From Casp-Chloro-G3 sp002816715 (GTDB lineage: Bacteria; Chloroflexota; Dehalococcoidia; Lucifugimonadales; UBA3495): a DNA stretch of 64,000 nucleotides. The notes below the pieces were generated by a model. The model did not search any database and was not told where the DNA came from. It saw nothing but the letters and a program-made list of their open reading frames with translations. The position numbers were made by a program, and so were the translations under genes. Below are positions 34,186-42,997 of this stretch, piece by piece; position 1 is the first letter of the stretch; each line of letters begins with the position of its first letter. The DNA lies in the NCBI GenBank assembly GCA_027623815.1, contig JAQBUV010000004.1, positions 18,415 through 82,414 on the forward strand, given 5' to 3'.

Positions 34186-34447
34186 TTTGATACGATGGGT
34201 AGTTACCAGAAAGGAAAACACCAAAAACGCGGCTCGCAACCGTCTGCAAATGGCCTTGATGCGAGACCGTATGGATTTGTCGCCGGACATCATCAACGCC
34301 TTGAAGATTGACCTGCTGGCGGTGATGTCCCAGTACCTGGTGGTTGGCGACGAGTTCCAGGAATTCGGCATCCGTCGCTTGGACGAGTCGGTGTTCCTGG
34401 TGTCTAATATTCGGGTGAAAGAGTTGCCACGGGCCAACGCTAACTAA
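34178..34447 (+). CDS. minE: Cell division topological specificity factor MinE
   Basis: An 89-residue MinE. The N-terminal membrane and MinD-contact part (about 1-35, with NTKNAARNRLQMALMRDR) is followed by the topological-specificity dimer domain (DIINALKIDLLAVMSQYLVV...). It stimulates MinD ATPase to drive pole-to-pole oscillation. It overlaps minD by eight bases; a GTG at 34166 is an alternative start. A strong terminator follows. Confidence 0.9.
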   Translation: MRDLIRWVVTRKENTKNAARNRLQMALMRDRMDLSPDIINALKIDLLAVMSQYLVVGDEFQEFGIRRLDESVFLVSNIRVKELPRANAN

Positions 34448-34519
34448 CCCAAGATCGTGCGTCTGGCGGTGCCCAGAATCAAACAAAAGAAGTTCTTAGT
34501 CTCCAATGGTGGTAGACAG

Positions 34520-34556
34520 AAAAAGGACGGTCAAGTTCAACTTGGCCGTCCTTTTT
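34520..34556. terminator. Bidirectional terminator after minE
   Basis: An 18-base inverted repeat AAAAAGGACGGTCAAGTT/AACTTGGCCGTCCTTTTT with a single G-U pair and A/T runs on both sides. It serves the convergent minE and monooxygenase genes. Confidence 0.88.
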
Positions 34557-34577
34557 CTTTTAGAGATAACGACTCGG

Positions 34578-34907
34578 TTAATCGGCTGGGGGACGTTTGA
34601 TCCATTTCTCAGGGGCAGGATAGACCGGAGTGGCGAGCTGGCGCACGTTCTCAGTGGCGAACCAGTCCTTGCATTCCTCCCGCCACTTGGTGAAGTGGGG
34701 AGCAGCACGGTGGGCCGCCACCGCGGCATCGTCCCGGTACACTTCGTACAGATGCAAGCGGTTCTCGTCCTCATTATCCTGGAGCACATCGAACCGCAGA
34801 CAGCCCGGCTCGTCATTGTTCGAGCCACGGGCGTCTCCCATCATTGAGGTCATGAATTGGTCTTTGAATCCCGGCTTGATGTTGATGGTAACTATCAGGG
34901 CTATCAT
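34578..34907 (-). CDS. Antibiotic biosynthesis monooxygenase (ABM) domain protein
   Basis: A 109-residue protein of the dimeric alpha-beta barrel ABM fold. It starts MIALIVTINIKPGFKDQF and contains EPGCLRFDVLQDNEDENRLHLYEVY and AAPHFTKWRE, the standard pattern. Members include quinol monooxygenases and haem-degrading proteins; residues specific to haem degradation are not evident. Cytosolic; no operon partner. Confidence 0.8.
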   Translation of the reverse strand: MIALIVTINIKPGFKDQFMTSMMGDARGSNNDEPGCLRFDVLQDNEDENRLHLYEVYRDDAAVAAHRAAPHFTKWREECKDWFATENVRQLATPVYPAPEKWIKRPPAD

Positions 34908-35115
34908 CCTGCCTCCTCAGTTGTGTAGTTTGGTGTATAGTTTGGTTCGTCCTCAAATGGCCAGCGACATTATAGCTGGGCCTTCATAACGGCACAAGTT
35001 TGGCGCAAATTTATGGATAAGAATATATGCCTGAAATTGGGCGGTGTGACCGCAAAACAATGACAGCCCCAAACCAACGTTGTAGAATGGCCTCACCAAT
35101 CGCAGGGAGGCTGAT

Positions 35116-35331
35116 ATGGCCGATATACCCATTGTATATACCCTCACTGTTTGACCGGCCAGCGACCGGTTGCGCGACGCGTGGCGTCGTCAGGGTATCA
35201 AATACGAAGAGCGCCGGGTGGACCAGGCTCAGGAGACTCTGGACGAAGCTCTCGACTACGGTGATACTGTGCCGATAATCGTCTACCCCGATGGTCGGGT
35301 GGAAATCGGTTTTGAAGGACACACCGGTTGA
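35116..35331 (+). CDS. Glutaredoxin-like protein with in-frame UGA at the redox site (candidate selenoprotein)
   Basis: A 71-residue thioredoxin-fold protein if the TGA at 35152-35154 (codon 13) is read as selenocysteine. ATG 35116 has GGGAGG five bases upstream. The protein reads IPIVYTLTV-U-PASDRLRDAWRR, then GIKYEERRVDQ, the cis-proline strand DTVPIIVYPDG and a final GFEGHTG: a complete small glutaredoxin with a UxxS in place of CxxC. The UGA lies exactly where the attacking cysteine belongs, and the downstream frame keeps all fold landmarks. A SECIS-like hairpin follows within the coding region. A thioredoxin-family gene follows 88 bases later. Alternative: a Cys-to-stop pseudogene. Confidence 0.7.
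35174..35190 (+). promoter_or_regulatory. Candidate bacterial SECIS hairpin
   Basis: GCGACGC-GTG-GCGTCGT forms a 7-bp stem (one G-U) with a 3-base apical loop starting in G. The loop G is separated from the UGA by 26 bases, within the window known for SelB-binding SECIS elements (loop with an early G, roughly 16-37 bases from the UGA). A second small hairpin (ACCGG/CCGGT) starts at the UGA itself and could compete. Confidence 0.5.
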
Positions 35332-35419
35332 GAGATCGGCTGACGGGCTGTACGCCCGTCCTAATATCCAGAAACAAGGCTAACCAGATAAAGATTTGTC
35401 CAATCAGGAGGTGGAGCAG

Positions 35420-36004
35420 ATGGCACGACAGACCAGCGTGGTAACACCGGAGCGGTTTGCGCAGGGATTCACCTACGCCGATTACATCAACCAGATTAAG
35501 GTGAACAAGGCCCGATTCGAGGATTTCTATAACAACTTCAAGGTTACTCCTGAAGATACCAAGGCATTGCAGACTCTGGAGCAACGGGCCGACGGCCCCA
35601 CCAAGATGCTGGTGCTGGGCGAGGACTGGTGCGGCGACGTGATACGGGGCATGCCGGTGTTGGCCAGAATCGCCGAGGCGGGTGGGCTAGAGATGCGGGT
35701 GTTCCCTCGTGACGAACATCAGGACATCATGAATGAGTTTCTGAAGAACGGCGAATGGATGTCCATTCCCGTGGCGGTGTTCTACACCAAAGACGACCGC
35801 TACATCTGCCATTGGATCGAGCGGCCTGATGTTGCTGACCGGGAAATGCAGGAAATCGAAAAAGCCATTCGGGCGGAGACTCCCGACATCAGCGACCAGG
35901 ACTTTGGTCGAGAGCGTCGCGCCCGCACTGCCGCCAAAGCTGAAGAGTGGCAGCGCGCCAGTGTCACGGAAATCATCGGCTTGCTCAACCGGAGCCTGGG
36001 CTAG
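35420..36004 (+). CDS. Thioredoxin-family protein
   Basis: A 194-residue protein of the thioredoxin-like family. The strand-loop VLGEDWCGDVIRGMPVLARI carries a single redox cysteine in WCGD, the place of the WCxxC motif, and the cis-proline follows in WMSIPVAVFY. The C-terminal part is a charged helix. ATG 35420 has AGGAGG 8 bases upstream. It is downstream of the UGA-containing glutaredoxin on the same strand, suggesting a shared redox role. A GC-rich hairpin (36017-36038) follows without a direct T-run. Confidence 0.8.
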   Translation: MARQTSVVTPERFAQGFTYADYINQIKVNKARFEDFYNNFKVTPEDTKALQTLEQRADGPTKMLVLGEDWCGDVIRGMPVLARIAEAGGLEMRVFPRDEHQDIMNEFLKNGEWMSIPVAVFYTKDDRYICHWIERPDVADREMQEIEKAIRAETPDISDQDFGRERRARTAAKAEEWQRASVTEIIGLLNRSLG

Positions 36005-36159
36005 AATAATCAAAGGGGCGGGCTGCTAACCCGCCCTTAGACTTTTTCGAATCTATTTCAAAACCCCTGAGACGCAAAGTTCGCAGAGATTATTTGGGGT
36101 TACTTTCGTTCCGCTCTCACCGTCCCCAGTGGCTCTGCGGTGAGTTTTGAGCTAGTCCC

Positions 36160-37152
36160 TCAGCCTACCGCCAGGCCTCTAACCTCTTTGGCCGCTTCGG
36201 GCAATGGATAAGCTATCCAGGTGGCCCCATCATCGGCAGAGCCGAAGGCCTCACCGTCTCGCGCTACGCAGAACACGTTCCTGGAAGCGCGCGGGTCGGC
36301 CCGCACCGCCATCATGGTGCTGTTGGCCGTAACTCCGACTCCCACCTTTTCAAAAGTCTTGAACAGGTCGCGGCTGCGATAAAGCGCGCCCTGCTTGCTG
36401 CGGGCAGCCGCCCCAATCGACACGAACAACACGTTGGGATCGTAGGGAGCCGCCCACAGGTCGCGGGTGTAGGTGATCTCCGAGTACTGCCCAAAATTTA
36501 CCGGTATCCAGTCGCTGCCCCGGTCTGGCCCAATGAATGGCCCCTGCCTGGTGGTGATAAACACGGTGTGCGGTGATGCCGCCGTGCACTGGACTCCGTG
36601 CAGGTCCAGGGTGTTCTCGCTGGGAGCCAGCGACCCGGTAATTTCATCCCAGGTCTCTCCGCCATCGGAGCTGCGGATTACCCCGGCTACTTCCAGCGCC
36701 GCGTACATCTCGTCGGGGAAGTTGGGGTCGGCGGCCAGACCGATGACTCTGGTTGGGAAGTTCATCTGGCATTCATTGGAACCCATCATCGCCGACAGCT
36801 TCTGCCAGGAGTCGCCGCTGTTCGTGCTCCGGTAAATTTCTCCGGGGGCAGTGCCCAGGTACATTACACTGGGGTCTCCGGGCCGGAACAGGAAGGTCCA
36901 TACTCCCGGCGCGCCCGCCGGATAGTCCAGGCGTTCCCAATGGCTGCCCCGGTCAGAACTGCGATAGGGGCCGTTGTTGGTGCCGACGTAAACTATGTCT
37001 GGATTTTCCGGATGTACCGCAATGCCCTGGACTTGAACCTGGTTGGGGAGTCCACTGGACAATGTTTCCCACTGGTCAGAGCCTGCCGAAAGCCGGTACA
37101 ATCCGCTGTTTTCTGCCCCGACGTATACATTGGCGCTTCCGCTAAAGGCCAT
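36160..37152 (-). CDS. Asp-box (BNR) beta-propeller protein
   Basis: A 330-residue beta-propeller of the sialidase/VPS10/YCF48-like superfamily. Asp-box motifs S-x-D-x-G-x-x-W recur: YRSSDRGSHWE, YRSTNSGDSWQ, IRSSDGGETWD, FGSADDGATWI and diverged copies. No sialidase catalytic residues (RIP motif) are evident, and there is no clear signal peptide. Function unknown; such propellers bind partners or glycans. It lies just past the pur-operon terminator and has its own start. Confidence 0.75.
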   Translation of the reverse strand: MAFSGSANVYVGAENSGLYRLSAGSDQWETLSSGLPNQVQVQGIAVHPENPDIVYVGTNNGPYRSSDRGSHWERLDYPAGAPGVWTFLFRPGDPSVMYLGTAPGEIYRSTNSGDSWQKLSAMMGSNECQMNFPTRVIGLAADPNFPDEMYAALEVAGVIRSSDGGETWDEITGSLAPSENTLDLHGVQCTAASPHTVFITTRQGPFIGPDRGSDWIPVNFGQYSEITYTRDLWAAPYDPNVLFVSIGAAARSKQGALYRSRDLFKTFEKVGVGVTANSTMMAVRADPRASRNVFCVARDGEAFGSADDGATWIAYPLPEAAKEVRGLAVG

Positions 37153-37258
37153 GAGCTTTTACCTCCCAAGTTTTCGAAGATAGTAATCCGTCCGACCTAT
37201 TCCAGCAGAAGCAGTGAGGCTTGTCAAATTGGCTGGGGTAACCTCTGCGCCAGCAAAA

Positions 37259-37296
37259 GAAGATCCCCGGCGGTTGGAACTACGCCGGGGATCTTC
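37259..37296 (-). terminator. Terminator of the guaA-purS operon
   Basis: A perfect 14-bp stem GAAGATCCCCGGCG/CGCCGGGGATCTTC with a 10-base loop; on the minus strand TTTT follows. It lies 40 bases past the purS stop. Confidence 0.85.
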
Positions 37297-37334
37297 GATA
37301 TTCGGGAATTAACTTTGAGATAACCAGGCCAATG

Positions 37335-37592
37335 CTACACTGAGGCCAGTTCCTCCAGTTGGTAGCTAAACTCTTCAATCACCGGGTTGGCCAGCAGCTT
37401 CCGGCACATTTCGGAGACCTGGGCTTCAGCCTGAGACCGTTCCGATTCGTTGACCTGCACTTCCAGGTACTTCCCCAAGCGGACGCTGGCTACCGATTCA
37501 AACCCCAGGGTTTTTAATGCGCCCAGCACTGTCAGCCCCTGGGGGTCGTTGACGGTGGGTTTAAGGGTGACGAACACTTTTGCCAAAAACAA
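37335..37592 (-). CDS. purS: Phosphoribosylformylglycinamidine synthase subunit PurS
   Basis: An 85-residue protein matching PurS: AKVFVTLKPTVNDPQGLTVLGAL, then SVRLGKYLEVQV and a C-terminal LLANPVIEEF. PurS bridges PurL and PurQ in the FGAR amidotransferase complex. It is the last gene of the minus-strand pur operon; purL and purQ are not in the window. The start is TTG 37592 or, more like the family, TTG 37586. Confidence 0.93.
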   Translation of the reverse strand: MFLAKVFVTLKPTVNDPQGLTVLGALKTLGFESVASVRLGKYLEVQVNESERSQAEAQVSEMCRKLLANPVIEEFSYQLEELASV

Positions 37593-37609
37593 TCAATACT
37601 CTCTTTTGC

Positions 37610-38290
37610 TCAGGGCGTGACGCCCGAGTTCAAGCAGGGTATGTTACCCTCGGGCCCCAGCCTGCCGGCGTAATTATCGAAGAAGGTCTTAATTCGGTCT
37701 TTGTCGACGCCTTCCATGGTGTCGGACACGCCCCATGCGGACAGGGCTACTGTGCCCACCGGAATCTTGCTGTAGGCCCGGGTCACGCCGGTGACGTTGG
37801 CCAGGCCGATGTCGCTCATTACGTCACGAAGCTGGTTGATCTCTTCGGGAGTGCCCAGATTATAGCTGACCACGATATTGCTGTGTTCCAGATTATGCAC
37901 GACGCGCTCGTCGGCCAATTCCTCCTCATAGAAGCCGCAGTTGGACCACTGGGGCCAGTGACTGCCAGAGGTGGGCGGGATACTGTTGTACTCAACCGTC
38001 TGAGGCTCTGCCACGTGCGTGACGGTGGGCATAATGTCATGCTGCACGCCTACTCCGTCCACATATGCGGTGGCGGTTCCCGCAGTGTGTCCTCCAATGC
38101 CTCGCTGACCGATGCCCGTCGCGCCCACGGCAAAGCCGCCAATCACCAGCACCGCAATTAAGGCGGACGCGACGATGTACAGCCAGCTATTTTTCCGGGG
38201 ACGTGCTCGGGTTGCGGAAAGCGAGGTACCGGCACCCGCGCCGCCGGGCCCGGTTCGGCCTCTGCGCCGACGATGTCTAGACTCTGGCAA
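37610..38290 (-). CDS. DUF3105 membrane-anchored protein
   Basis: A 226-residue protein with a basic cytosolic N-terminus, one transmembrane helix (about residues 35-60, IVASALIAVLVIGGFAVGATG) and an extracytoplasmic DUF3105 domain: YNSIPPTSGSHWPQWSNCGFY, then VVHNLEHSNIVVSYN. The SGSHW and NLEH histidines suggest a metal site; function is unknown. It starts at TTG 38290 behind GGAGGG, 30 bases after purC, and 17 bases before purS, so it is embedded in the purine operon. Confidence 0.85.
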   Translation of the reverse strand: MPESRHRRRRGRTGPGGAGAGTSLSATRARPRKNSWLYIVASALIAVLVIGGFAVGATGIGQRGIGGHTAGTATAYVDGVGVQHDIMPTVTHVAEPQTVEYNSIPPTSGSHWPQWSNCGFYEEELADERVVHNLEHSNIVVSYNLGTPEEINQLRDVMSDIGLANVTGVTRAYSKIPVGTVALSAWGVSDTMEGVDKDRIKTFFDNYAGRLGPEGNIPCLNSGVTP

Positions 38291-38319
38291 GATAGTTCCC
38301 TCCGAATTTGGTGTATACC

Positions 38320-39216
38320 TTAAAGCCGTTCCCCGGTGAGCAGGTAGTAGGCTTCCAAGTATCTTCTTGACGTATTGGCTACCACATCATCGGGCAGGGC
38401 CGGAGCGGGCGGCTCCTGGTTCCATCCCTGTTCGGTGAGGTAGTCGCGTACAAATTGCTTATCGAAGTTGGGCTGAGACTTGCCTGGTTCGTAGCCTTTG
38501 GCGTCCCAGAAACGGCTGGAGTCAGGGGTCAGCAATTCGTCAATGAGAATCAACTTCCCTTCCAGCAAGCCGAATTCCATCTTGGTGTCAGCCAAAATGA
38601 TGCCTTTTTCCTTGGCATAGCTGTCAGCAAAGGAATACACTTCTTTGCTGACTTCTTCCAGTTTCTGGGCCAGCGCAACGCCGACCATATCAATGACCTG
38701 CTGGCCGGTCATGTTCTGGTCGTGGCCTTCCTCGGCCTTGGTGGTGGGCGTAAACAGCGGCTCCGGGAAAGGGGTGCCTTCCAGCATGTTTTTTGGCATG
38801 GGCAAACCCCAGACCGTCCCTTGCCTTCGATACTCAGACCACGCTGAGCCGGTGATGTAGCCCCGCACAATGCATTCCATGTCGATGCGCTCGGCTTTCT
38901 TGACGATCATGGCTTGCTCCGCTAGATCAGCGGGAAGATTATCAATTACCTCGCTATCTCCGTATCGATTGGCAACATCCGGGTCGTCGGCCAGGCAGAT
39001 CAGATGGTTGGGAACGATGTGCTCGGTCTTTTCGAACCAGAATGCCGAAATACGGTTCAACACCTTGCCCTTGCCAGGGATGCCGGTGGGGAGCACCACA
39101 TCAAAGGCCGAGATGCGGTCGGTGGCTATCATCAGCAGGGTGTTCTCATCGACAGAGTAGGTGTCGCGCACCTTGCCTCGGTGGAGAAAGTTTGGAAGTT
39201 TAGTTTCTAAGTACAT
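38320..39216 (-). CDS. purC: SAICAR synthetase
   Basis: A 298-residue ATP-dependent ligase joining CAIR and aspartate. It has KLPNFLHRGKVRDTYSVDENTL, ATDRISAFDVVLPTGIPGKG, the signature MECIVRGYITGSAW and DELLTPDSSRFW. Length and order are those of the long (about 300-residue) PurC class. ATG 39216 with AAGGA upstream. It follows purB by 60 bases in the operon. Confidence 0.95.
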   Translation of the reverse strand: MYLETKLPNFLHRGKVRDTYSVDENTLLMIATDRISAFDVVLPTGIPGKGKVLNRISAFWFEKTEHIVPNHLICLADDPDVANRYGDSEVIDNLPADLAEQAMIVKKAERIDMECIVRGYITGSAWSEYRRQGTVWGLPMPKNMLEGTPFPEPLFTPTTKAEEGHDQNMTGQQVIDMVGVALAQKLEEVSKEVYSFADSYAKEKGIILADTKMEFGLLEGKLILIDELLTPDSSRFWDAKGYEPGKSQPNFDKQFVRDYLTEQGWNQEPPAPALPDDVVANTSRRYLEAYYLLTGERL

Positions 39217-39278
39217 CAATGTCCTTCTTTAACTATACGTTATTCAGTTGGAAACGGACACACCGCCAGTGTATCCGG

Positions 39279-40589
39279 TTAGGCGGAAACCTTTGACTTG
39301 AGGAGCCCAATGCGCAAGAAAGTATCGTCAATATAGCGAGTGTAGTACCCGTAATCGAATATTTCTTCCATCTCTTCTAGAGACAAATACGTTTGGGCTT
39401 CCGGGTCGGATTTTAACAATTCCCGGAAATCCTGATTGTCGTCCCAACTGCGCATGGCGTTGCGCTGCACAATTTTGTAGGCGTCCTCCCGGGACAGGCC
39501 CTTGTCCACCAGGGTGAGCAGGGTGCGCTGGCTGAAGACCAGGCCCCGGCTGCTTTCAATGTTGGCCCACATACGGTCGCTGAATACCCGCAGGTCTTTA
39601 ACTATGCGCGTGAAGATGCTCAAGATGTAGTCCAAGGCCAAGCAGGAGTCGGGCAGGATGATCCGCTCGGCGGAGGAGTGACTGATATCCCGCTCGCCCC
39701 ACAGAGCCACGTTTTCCAGCGCGGTAACGCTATTGCCCCGTATCAGCCGGGCTAGCCCGCAAATCCGCTCGGCCAGCTCCGGGTTGCGCTTGTGGGGCAT
39801 GGACGACGAGCCGGTCTGCCCGGAGCCGAATGGTTCTTCCAATTCGTGAATCTCGGTGCGCTGTAATCCGCGAATCTCAGTGGCGAACTTCTCCAGCGAA
39901 GCGGCGATCAACGCCAGGGTGCAGATGAAGTGGGCATACCGGTCGCGCTGGATGACCTGGTTGGACACTGGGGCCACTTGCAGTCCCAGGCGCTGACAGA
40001 CTATCTCCTCGACGTTGGGCGGCAGGGTGGCGTGGGTGCCCACCGCGCCCGATATCTTGCCGACGCGGATATCTTCACAGGCGTTCACCAGCCGGGCCCG
40101 TTGTCGGCGCAATTCATCCCACCACAGGGCCAGCTTCAAGCCAAAGGTCATTGGCTCGGCGTGGACACCGTGAGTGCGGCCCATCATCATGGTGTCTTTG
40201 TACTTGACCGCCTGAGTTGCCAGCGTTTGGATGGCCGCATCCATTTCCTGCAACATCAAGTCGCCCGCCTCCACCATCTGAAGGGCCTGAGCGGTGTCCA
40301 GCATATCCGAGGAGGTCATGCCCAGGTGCAGCCAGCGTCCTTCCGGGCCCAGACTCTCGGTGATTGAGGTCAGGAAGGCGGTCACGTCGTGACGGGTGGT
40401 CTCGAAAATCTCCATCATCCGCTGATGGTTGTACTTGGCCTCACGCAGCCGGGCCATGTCCTCTGTCGGAATAACGCCTTCCTCGGTCCAGGCTTCGGCC
40501 ACCGCCAGCTCAACGTCCAGCCATTTCTGGTATTTGTTTTCGTCGGACCAGACCCGCTTCATGGCGGGACGGGAATACCGGTCAATCAA
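39279..40589 (-). CDS. purB: Adenylosuccinate lyase
   Basis: A 436-residue fumarase/aspartase-superfamily enzyme that splits SAICAR and adenylosuccinate. It shows TSSDMLDTAQALQ, the MGRTHGVHAEP segment with catalytic His, and the superfamily signature GSSSMPHKRNPE with its catalytic-loop serine. TTG start at 40589 behind GGAGA. It is transcribed between the HAD phosphatase gene and purC. Confidence 0.95.
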   Translation of the reverse strand: MIDRYSRPAMKRVWSDENKYQKWLDVELAVAEAWTEEGVIPTEDMARLREAKYNHQRMMEIFETTRHDVTAFLTSITESLGPEGRWLHLGMTSSDMLDTAQALQMVEAGDLMLQEMDAAIQTLATQAVKYKDTMMMGRTHGVHAEPMTFGLKLALWWDELRRQRARLVNACEDIRVGKISGAVGTHATLPPNVEEIVCQRLGLQVAPVSNQVIQRDRYAHFICTLALIAASLEKFATEIRGLQRTEIHELEEPFGSGQTGSSSMPHKRNPELAERICGLARLIRGNSVTALENVALWGERDISHSSAERIILPDSCLALDYILSIFTRIVKDLRVFSDRMWANIESSRGLVFSQRTLLTLVDKGLSREDAYKIVQRNAMRSWDDNQDFRELLKSDPEAQTYLSLEEMEEIFDYGYYTRYIDDTFLRIGLLKSKVSA

Positions 40590-40650
40590 TTTAATTTCTC
40601 CAAATAATATGCATGCCGCATGAAAATAGGGTCAACGGGAAATACGAGCA

Positions 40651-41310
40651 TCAGGTGCGAACACTGTTTTGCGGGTGCTCCCGCAATGCCGACAGCACGT
40701 CGCCAAAGTGGGCAAAGGGACGGAAGGGGATGCTCTGGCGCCGGCATTCCTCAGCCAGTACTTTGTGGGCGAATACCACGTCGGCACGTTCGGCCGCTTC
40801 AAAATCGGAACGGCCGTCACCAGCGTAGAATACATGGTGGCCCTGGCTCCGGTAGCGTTCAACGATCAGGCTCTTGGAGTTACCCATGTGTTCTTTACCA
40901 GGTCGTGTGTGGTGATAATGGTAGCTGATACCAGTTTCGCTGAAGGTGGTGTTCACCGCGTACACCGGCACCTGGGGAAATCCTTCTTTTTCCAACAACG
41001 CTTCAATGTAAAAGTCTAAACCCGCGCTGACCACGGCCACCGGAATGTCTCGCTCCTGGCAGTAGCTCACCATCTCGCCAAAATGGGGGCGTAGATTGGC
41101 CTGCTGCTTAACATAACCCTGCATGGTGTCCCGGTCAGCCAGTATATCCCGGAAGGCAATTTCCTGGTAGTCCTTCAGAGTCAGTTCGCCCGCGCGGAAG
41201 CGGCTGCGAACTTCTGTCCAGGTTGGGTCGCCATACTTAAGAAGCAACAACTCGGCCACGTTCTGCTCAGCGGCGGTATCGTCGAAATCGGTCAGGACTG
41301 CTGGGCGCAA
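40651..41310 (-). CDS. HAD-superfamily phosphatase (MtnX-like)
   Basis: A 219-residue HAD-IB phosphatase. Motif I is LTDFDDTAAEQN (nucleophile and acid Asp), motif II is VVSAGLDFYI, and motif III/IV is FYAGDGRSDFEAAERAD. It resembles MtnX and phosphoserine-phosphatase-like proteins. TTG 41310 starts one base after the purE stop with GGGAG 7 bases upstream, so it is translationally linked to purE. Phosphatases in purine operons sometimes act on nucleotide or phosphosugar side-products; the substrate here is open. Confidence 0.8.
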   Translation of the reverse strand: MRPAVLTDFDDTAAEQNVAELLLLKYGDPTWTEVRSRFRAGELTLKDYQEIAFRDILADRDTMQGYVKQQANLRPHFGEMVSYCQERDIPVAVVSAGLDFYIEALLEKEGFPQVPVYAVNTTFSETGISYHYHHTRPGKEHMGNSKSLIVERYRSQGHHVFYAGDGRSDFEAAERADVVFAHKVLAEECRRQSIPFRPFAHFGDVLSALREHPQNSVRT

Positions 41311-41311
41311 G

Positions 41312-41770
41312 CTAACGCTCCCGGAGCTGCTTTCGGTAGTCCTCATAAGCCTGCCTGATTTCAGGGTGTTGCAGACCCAGTATTTCGGCGGCGAAGAAGG
41401 CGGCGTTGCGCGCGCCCCAAGCGCCCACGGCCATGCAGGCCACCGGAATGCCCGGCGGCATCTGAGCTGTGGCCAGCAGCGAGTCCCAGCCATTAAGCTC
41501 GCTGTTCGCCAATGGAATACCGATGACCGGCAGAGTGCACCACGATGCCAGTACGCCTCCCAAAGCCGCCGAACCACCAGCGGCGGAGATAAGCACCTGG
41601 ATTCCCCGGTCGCGGGCCGTGGTTGCGTATTCCTGCACTCGCTCCGGCGTGCGGTGCGCCGACATCGCCCTGACCTCGTAATCGATCTTAAGCAACTCTA
41701 AGGTTTCGAGCGTCCCCTTAACCAACGGTTCATCGGAGGCGCTTCCCATAATTACACCTACTAACGGCAC
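41312..41770 (-). CDS. purE: N5-carboxyaminoimidazole ribonucleotide mutase
   Basis: A 152-residue PurE with the signature VIMGSASDEPLVKGTLETL, YEVRAMSAHRTPERVQEY, ISAAGGSAALGGVLA and the NSELNGWDSLLATAQMPPG loop. It converts N5-CAIR (class I) or AIR plus CO2 (class II) to CAIR. purK, the partner of class I, is not in the window. It overlaps no gene but leads directly into the HAD phosphatase. Confidence 0.93.
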   Translation of the reverse strand: MPLVGVIMGSASDEPLVKGTLETLELLKIDYEVRAMSAHRTPERVQEYATTARDRGIQVLISAAGGSAALGGVLASWCTLPVIGIPLANSELNGWDSLLATAQMPPGIPVACMAVGAWGARNAAFFAAEILGLQHPEIRQAYEDYRKQLRER

Positions 41771-41884
41771 GGCTATCCACTCCTAATTATCAATCTGGAA
41801 ATTTTTCTAATTATTGCGATCAAGCCGCTTCTGCTCCGCCCATCTGGCCGAGGGCGAACTAAAAACGACTCGCTATATTAAAGG

Positions 41885-42355
41885 CTAAACTTGCAACTCT
41901 TCTCGGAAGGCTTCCACCAACGCCTGCTCCAACGCCTCGCGCTCAGGCCGAACGTCAATCTCATTTATCTGGAGATAAATTCCGTCTTCGGAAAATCCCA
42001 GGTCTACCGCTATCTCGCATTCGCCGTCTTCGTCCCAGGTAAGGACAGTGCTGACGTAATCGGCGTCGTCATCATCAGCAACACCAGCGCCCAGATCCAG
42101 GAGCGGCAGATCATCTTCGGTTTCTTTCTCGGGCGGATCCCAGGATGAGTAGGATTCGACCTCGCCAATACCCCGAAGCAGCACCGAGTTCATATCATCG
42201 ATCAGTTTGGCTATTCCCAGCGACTCGGCCATTTGAGAAAGCTGCTCCCGCTGGCTCTGACGCGCGGCTTCCAACAATTTAGACTGACGCGTCCGTTCCG
42301 CCCGGACGTCGGCCAGTTCAATTTGCAGCGATTCAATCGTATCTCGCCACGCCAT
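41885..42355 (-). CDS. Hypothetical coiled-coil acidic protein
   Basis: I do not recognise this 156-residue protein. The N-terminal third (about 5-55) is a charged coiled coil (ESLQIELADVRAERTRQSKL). The middle is an acidic linker, and the last 60 residues form an alternating pattern (LTWDEDGECEIAVDLGFSED) typical of a small beta sheet followed by a helix (EALEQALVEAFREEL). It lies in the pur operon between purE and another unknown gene, about 45 bases from the latter. Confidence 0.65.
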   Translation of the reverse strand: MAWRDTIESLQIELADVRAERTRQSKLLEAARQSQREQLSQMAESLGIAKLIDDMNSVLLRGIGEVESYSSWDPPEKETEDDLPLLDLGAGVADDDDADYVSTVLTWDEDGECEIAVDLGFSEDGIYLQINEIDVRPEREALEQALVEAFREELQV

Positions 42356-42400
42356 AGCAATTCTCCTGTCAAGGCCCGTGTTTGACTGGGCTAGGTAGCT

Positions 42401-42997
42401 TTATTTTCCGGTCCTGGGAACTGATTTGGCCACCCAATGAGTAAATTGGTCTACTTCACGAAAGTCGGCCAGTCCCGTCTGAAATCGAACCCTCTGGAGA
42501 ACATCCAGCAGGTCGATGTAGCGCAACCCCCAGTGCCCCTTGCCCAACGTTTCCGGGTATAACCCCAAAATTTTCAATGCGCGCTCAGCCTGGTTATTCC
42601 ATACGCCAAACAAACTGGGCTCTCGCAAGCACATCAGGTAGGACACGAACCCCTGGCCTGCTCCGGCCAGTTGGTAGGCCCCCTCTGGCGATACGCACTC
42701 ATCAAAACGGCTTTCCAGCTTGATATTATCATAAAGCAGAAAGTCCAGCGAATCCCTAATTTCCTCGATGGGACTGGCTCTAAATTCCTTGACGCGGCTG
42801 CCACCGGAGGCACGGTACAAAGCGGTTGCTTGCTCCATCGACAAAGCTGCCAGCGTCGATTCAGCCAGCCAGTCGGCGTACTCCTCAGACCTTCGCCATC
42901 GCTTCTTCCAAAAGGCATCCAGTTGGCCCGACTGCACCGCGGATACATACGGTTCGCGAAGGGTTAGCTGGTCTGGGCGGCCTGGCCTGGCGACCAT
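42401..42997 (-). CDS. Conserved hypothetical protein, overlaps purD
   Basis: A 198-residue, mostly helical protein of unknown function. It includes EEYADWLAESTLAALSMEQA, a central helix and LREPSLFGVWNNQAERALK, a pattern I associate with uncharacterised proteins that precede restriction or AAA modules, though without firm support. Its ATG at 42997 lies inside purD (34-base overlap), so it is coupled to purD. No signal or membrane segment. Confidence 0.65.
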   Translation of the reverse strand: MVARPGRPDQLTLREPYVSAVQSGQLDAFWKKRWRRSEEYADWLAESTLAALSMEQATALYRASGGSRVKEFRASPIEEIRDSLDFLLYDNIKLESRFDECVSPEGAYQLAGAGQGFVSYLMCLREPSLFGVWNNQAERALKILGLYPETLGKGHWGLRYIDLLDVLQRVRFQTGLADFREVDQFTHWVAKSVPRTGK

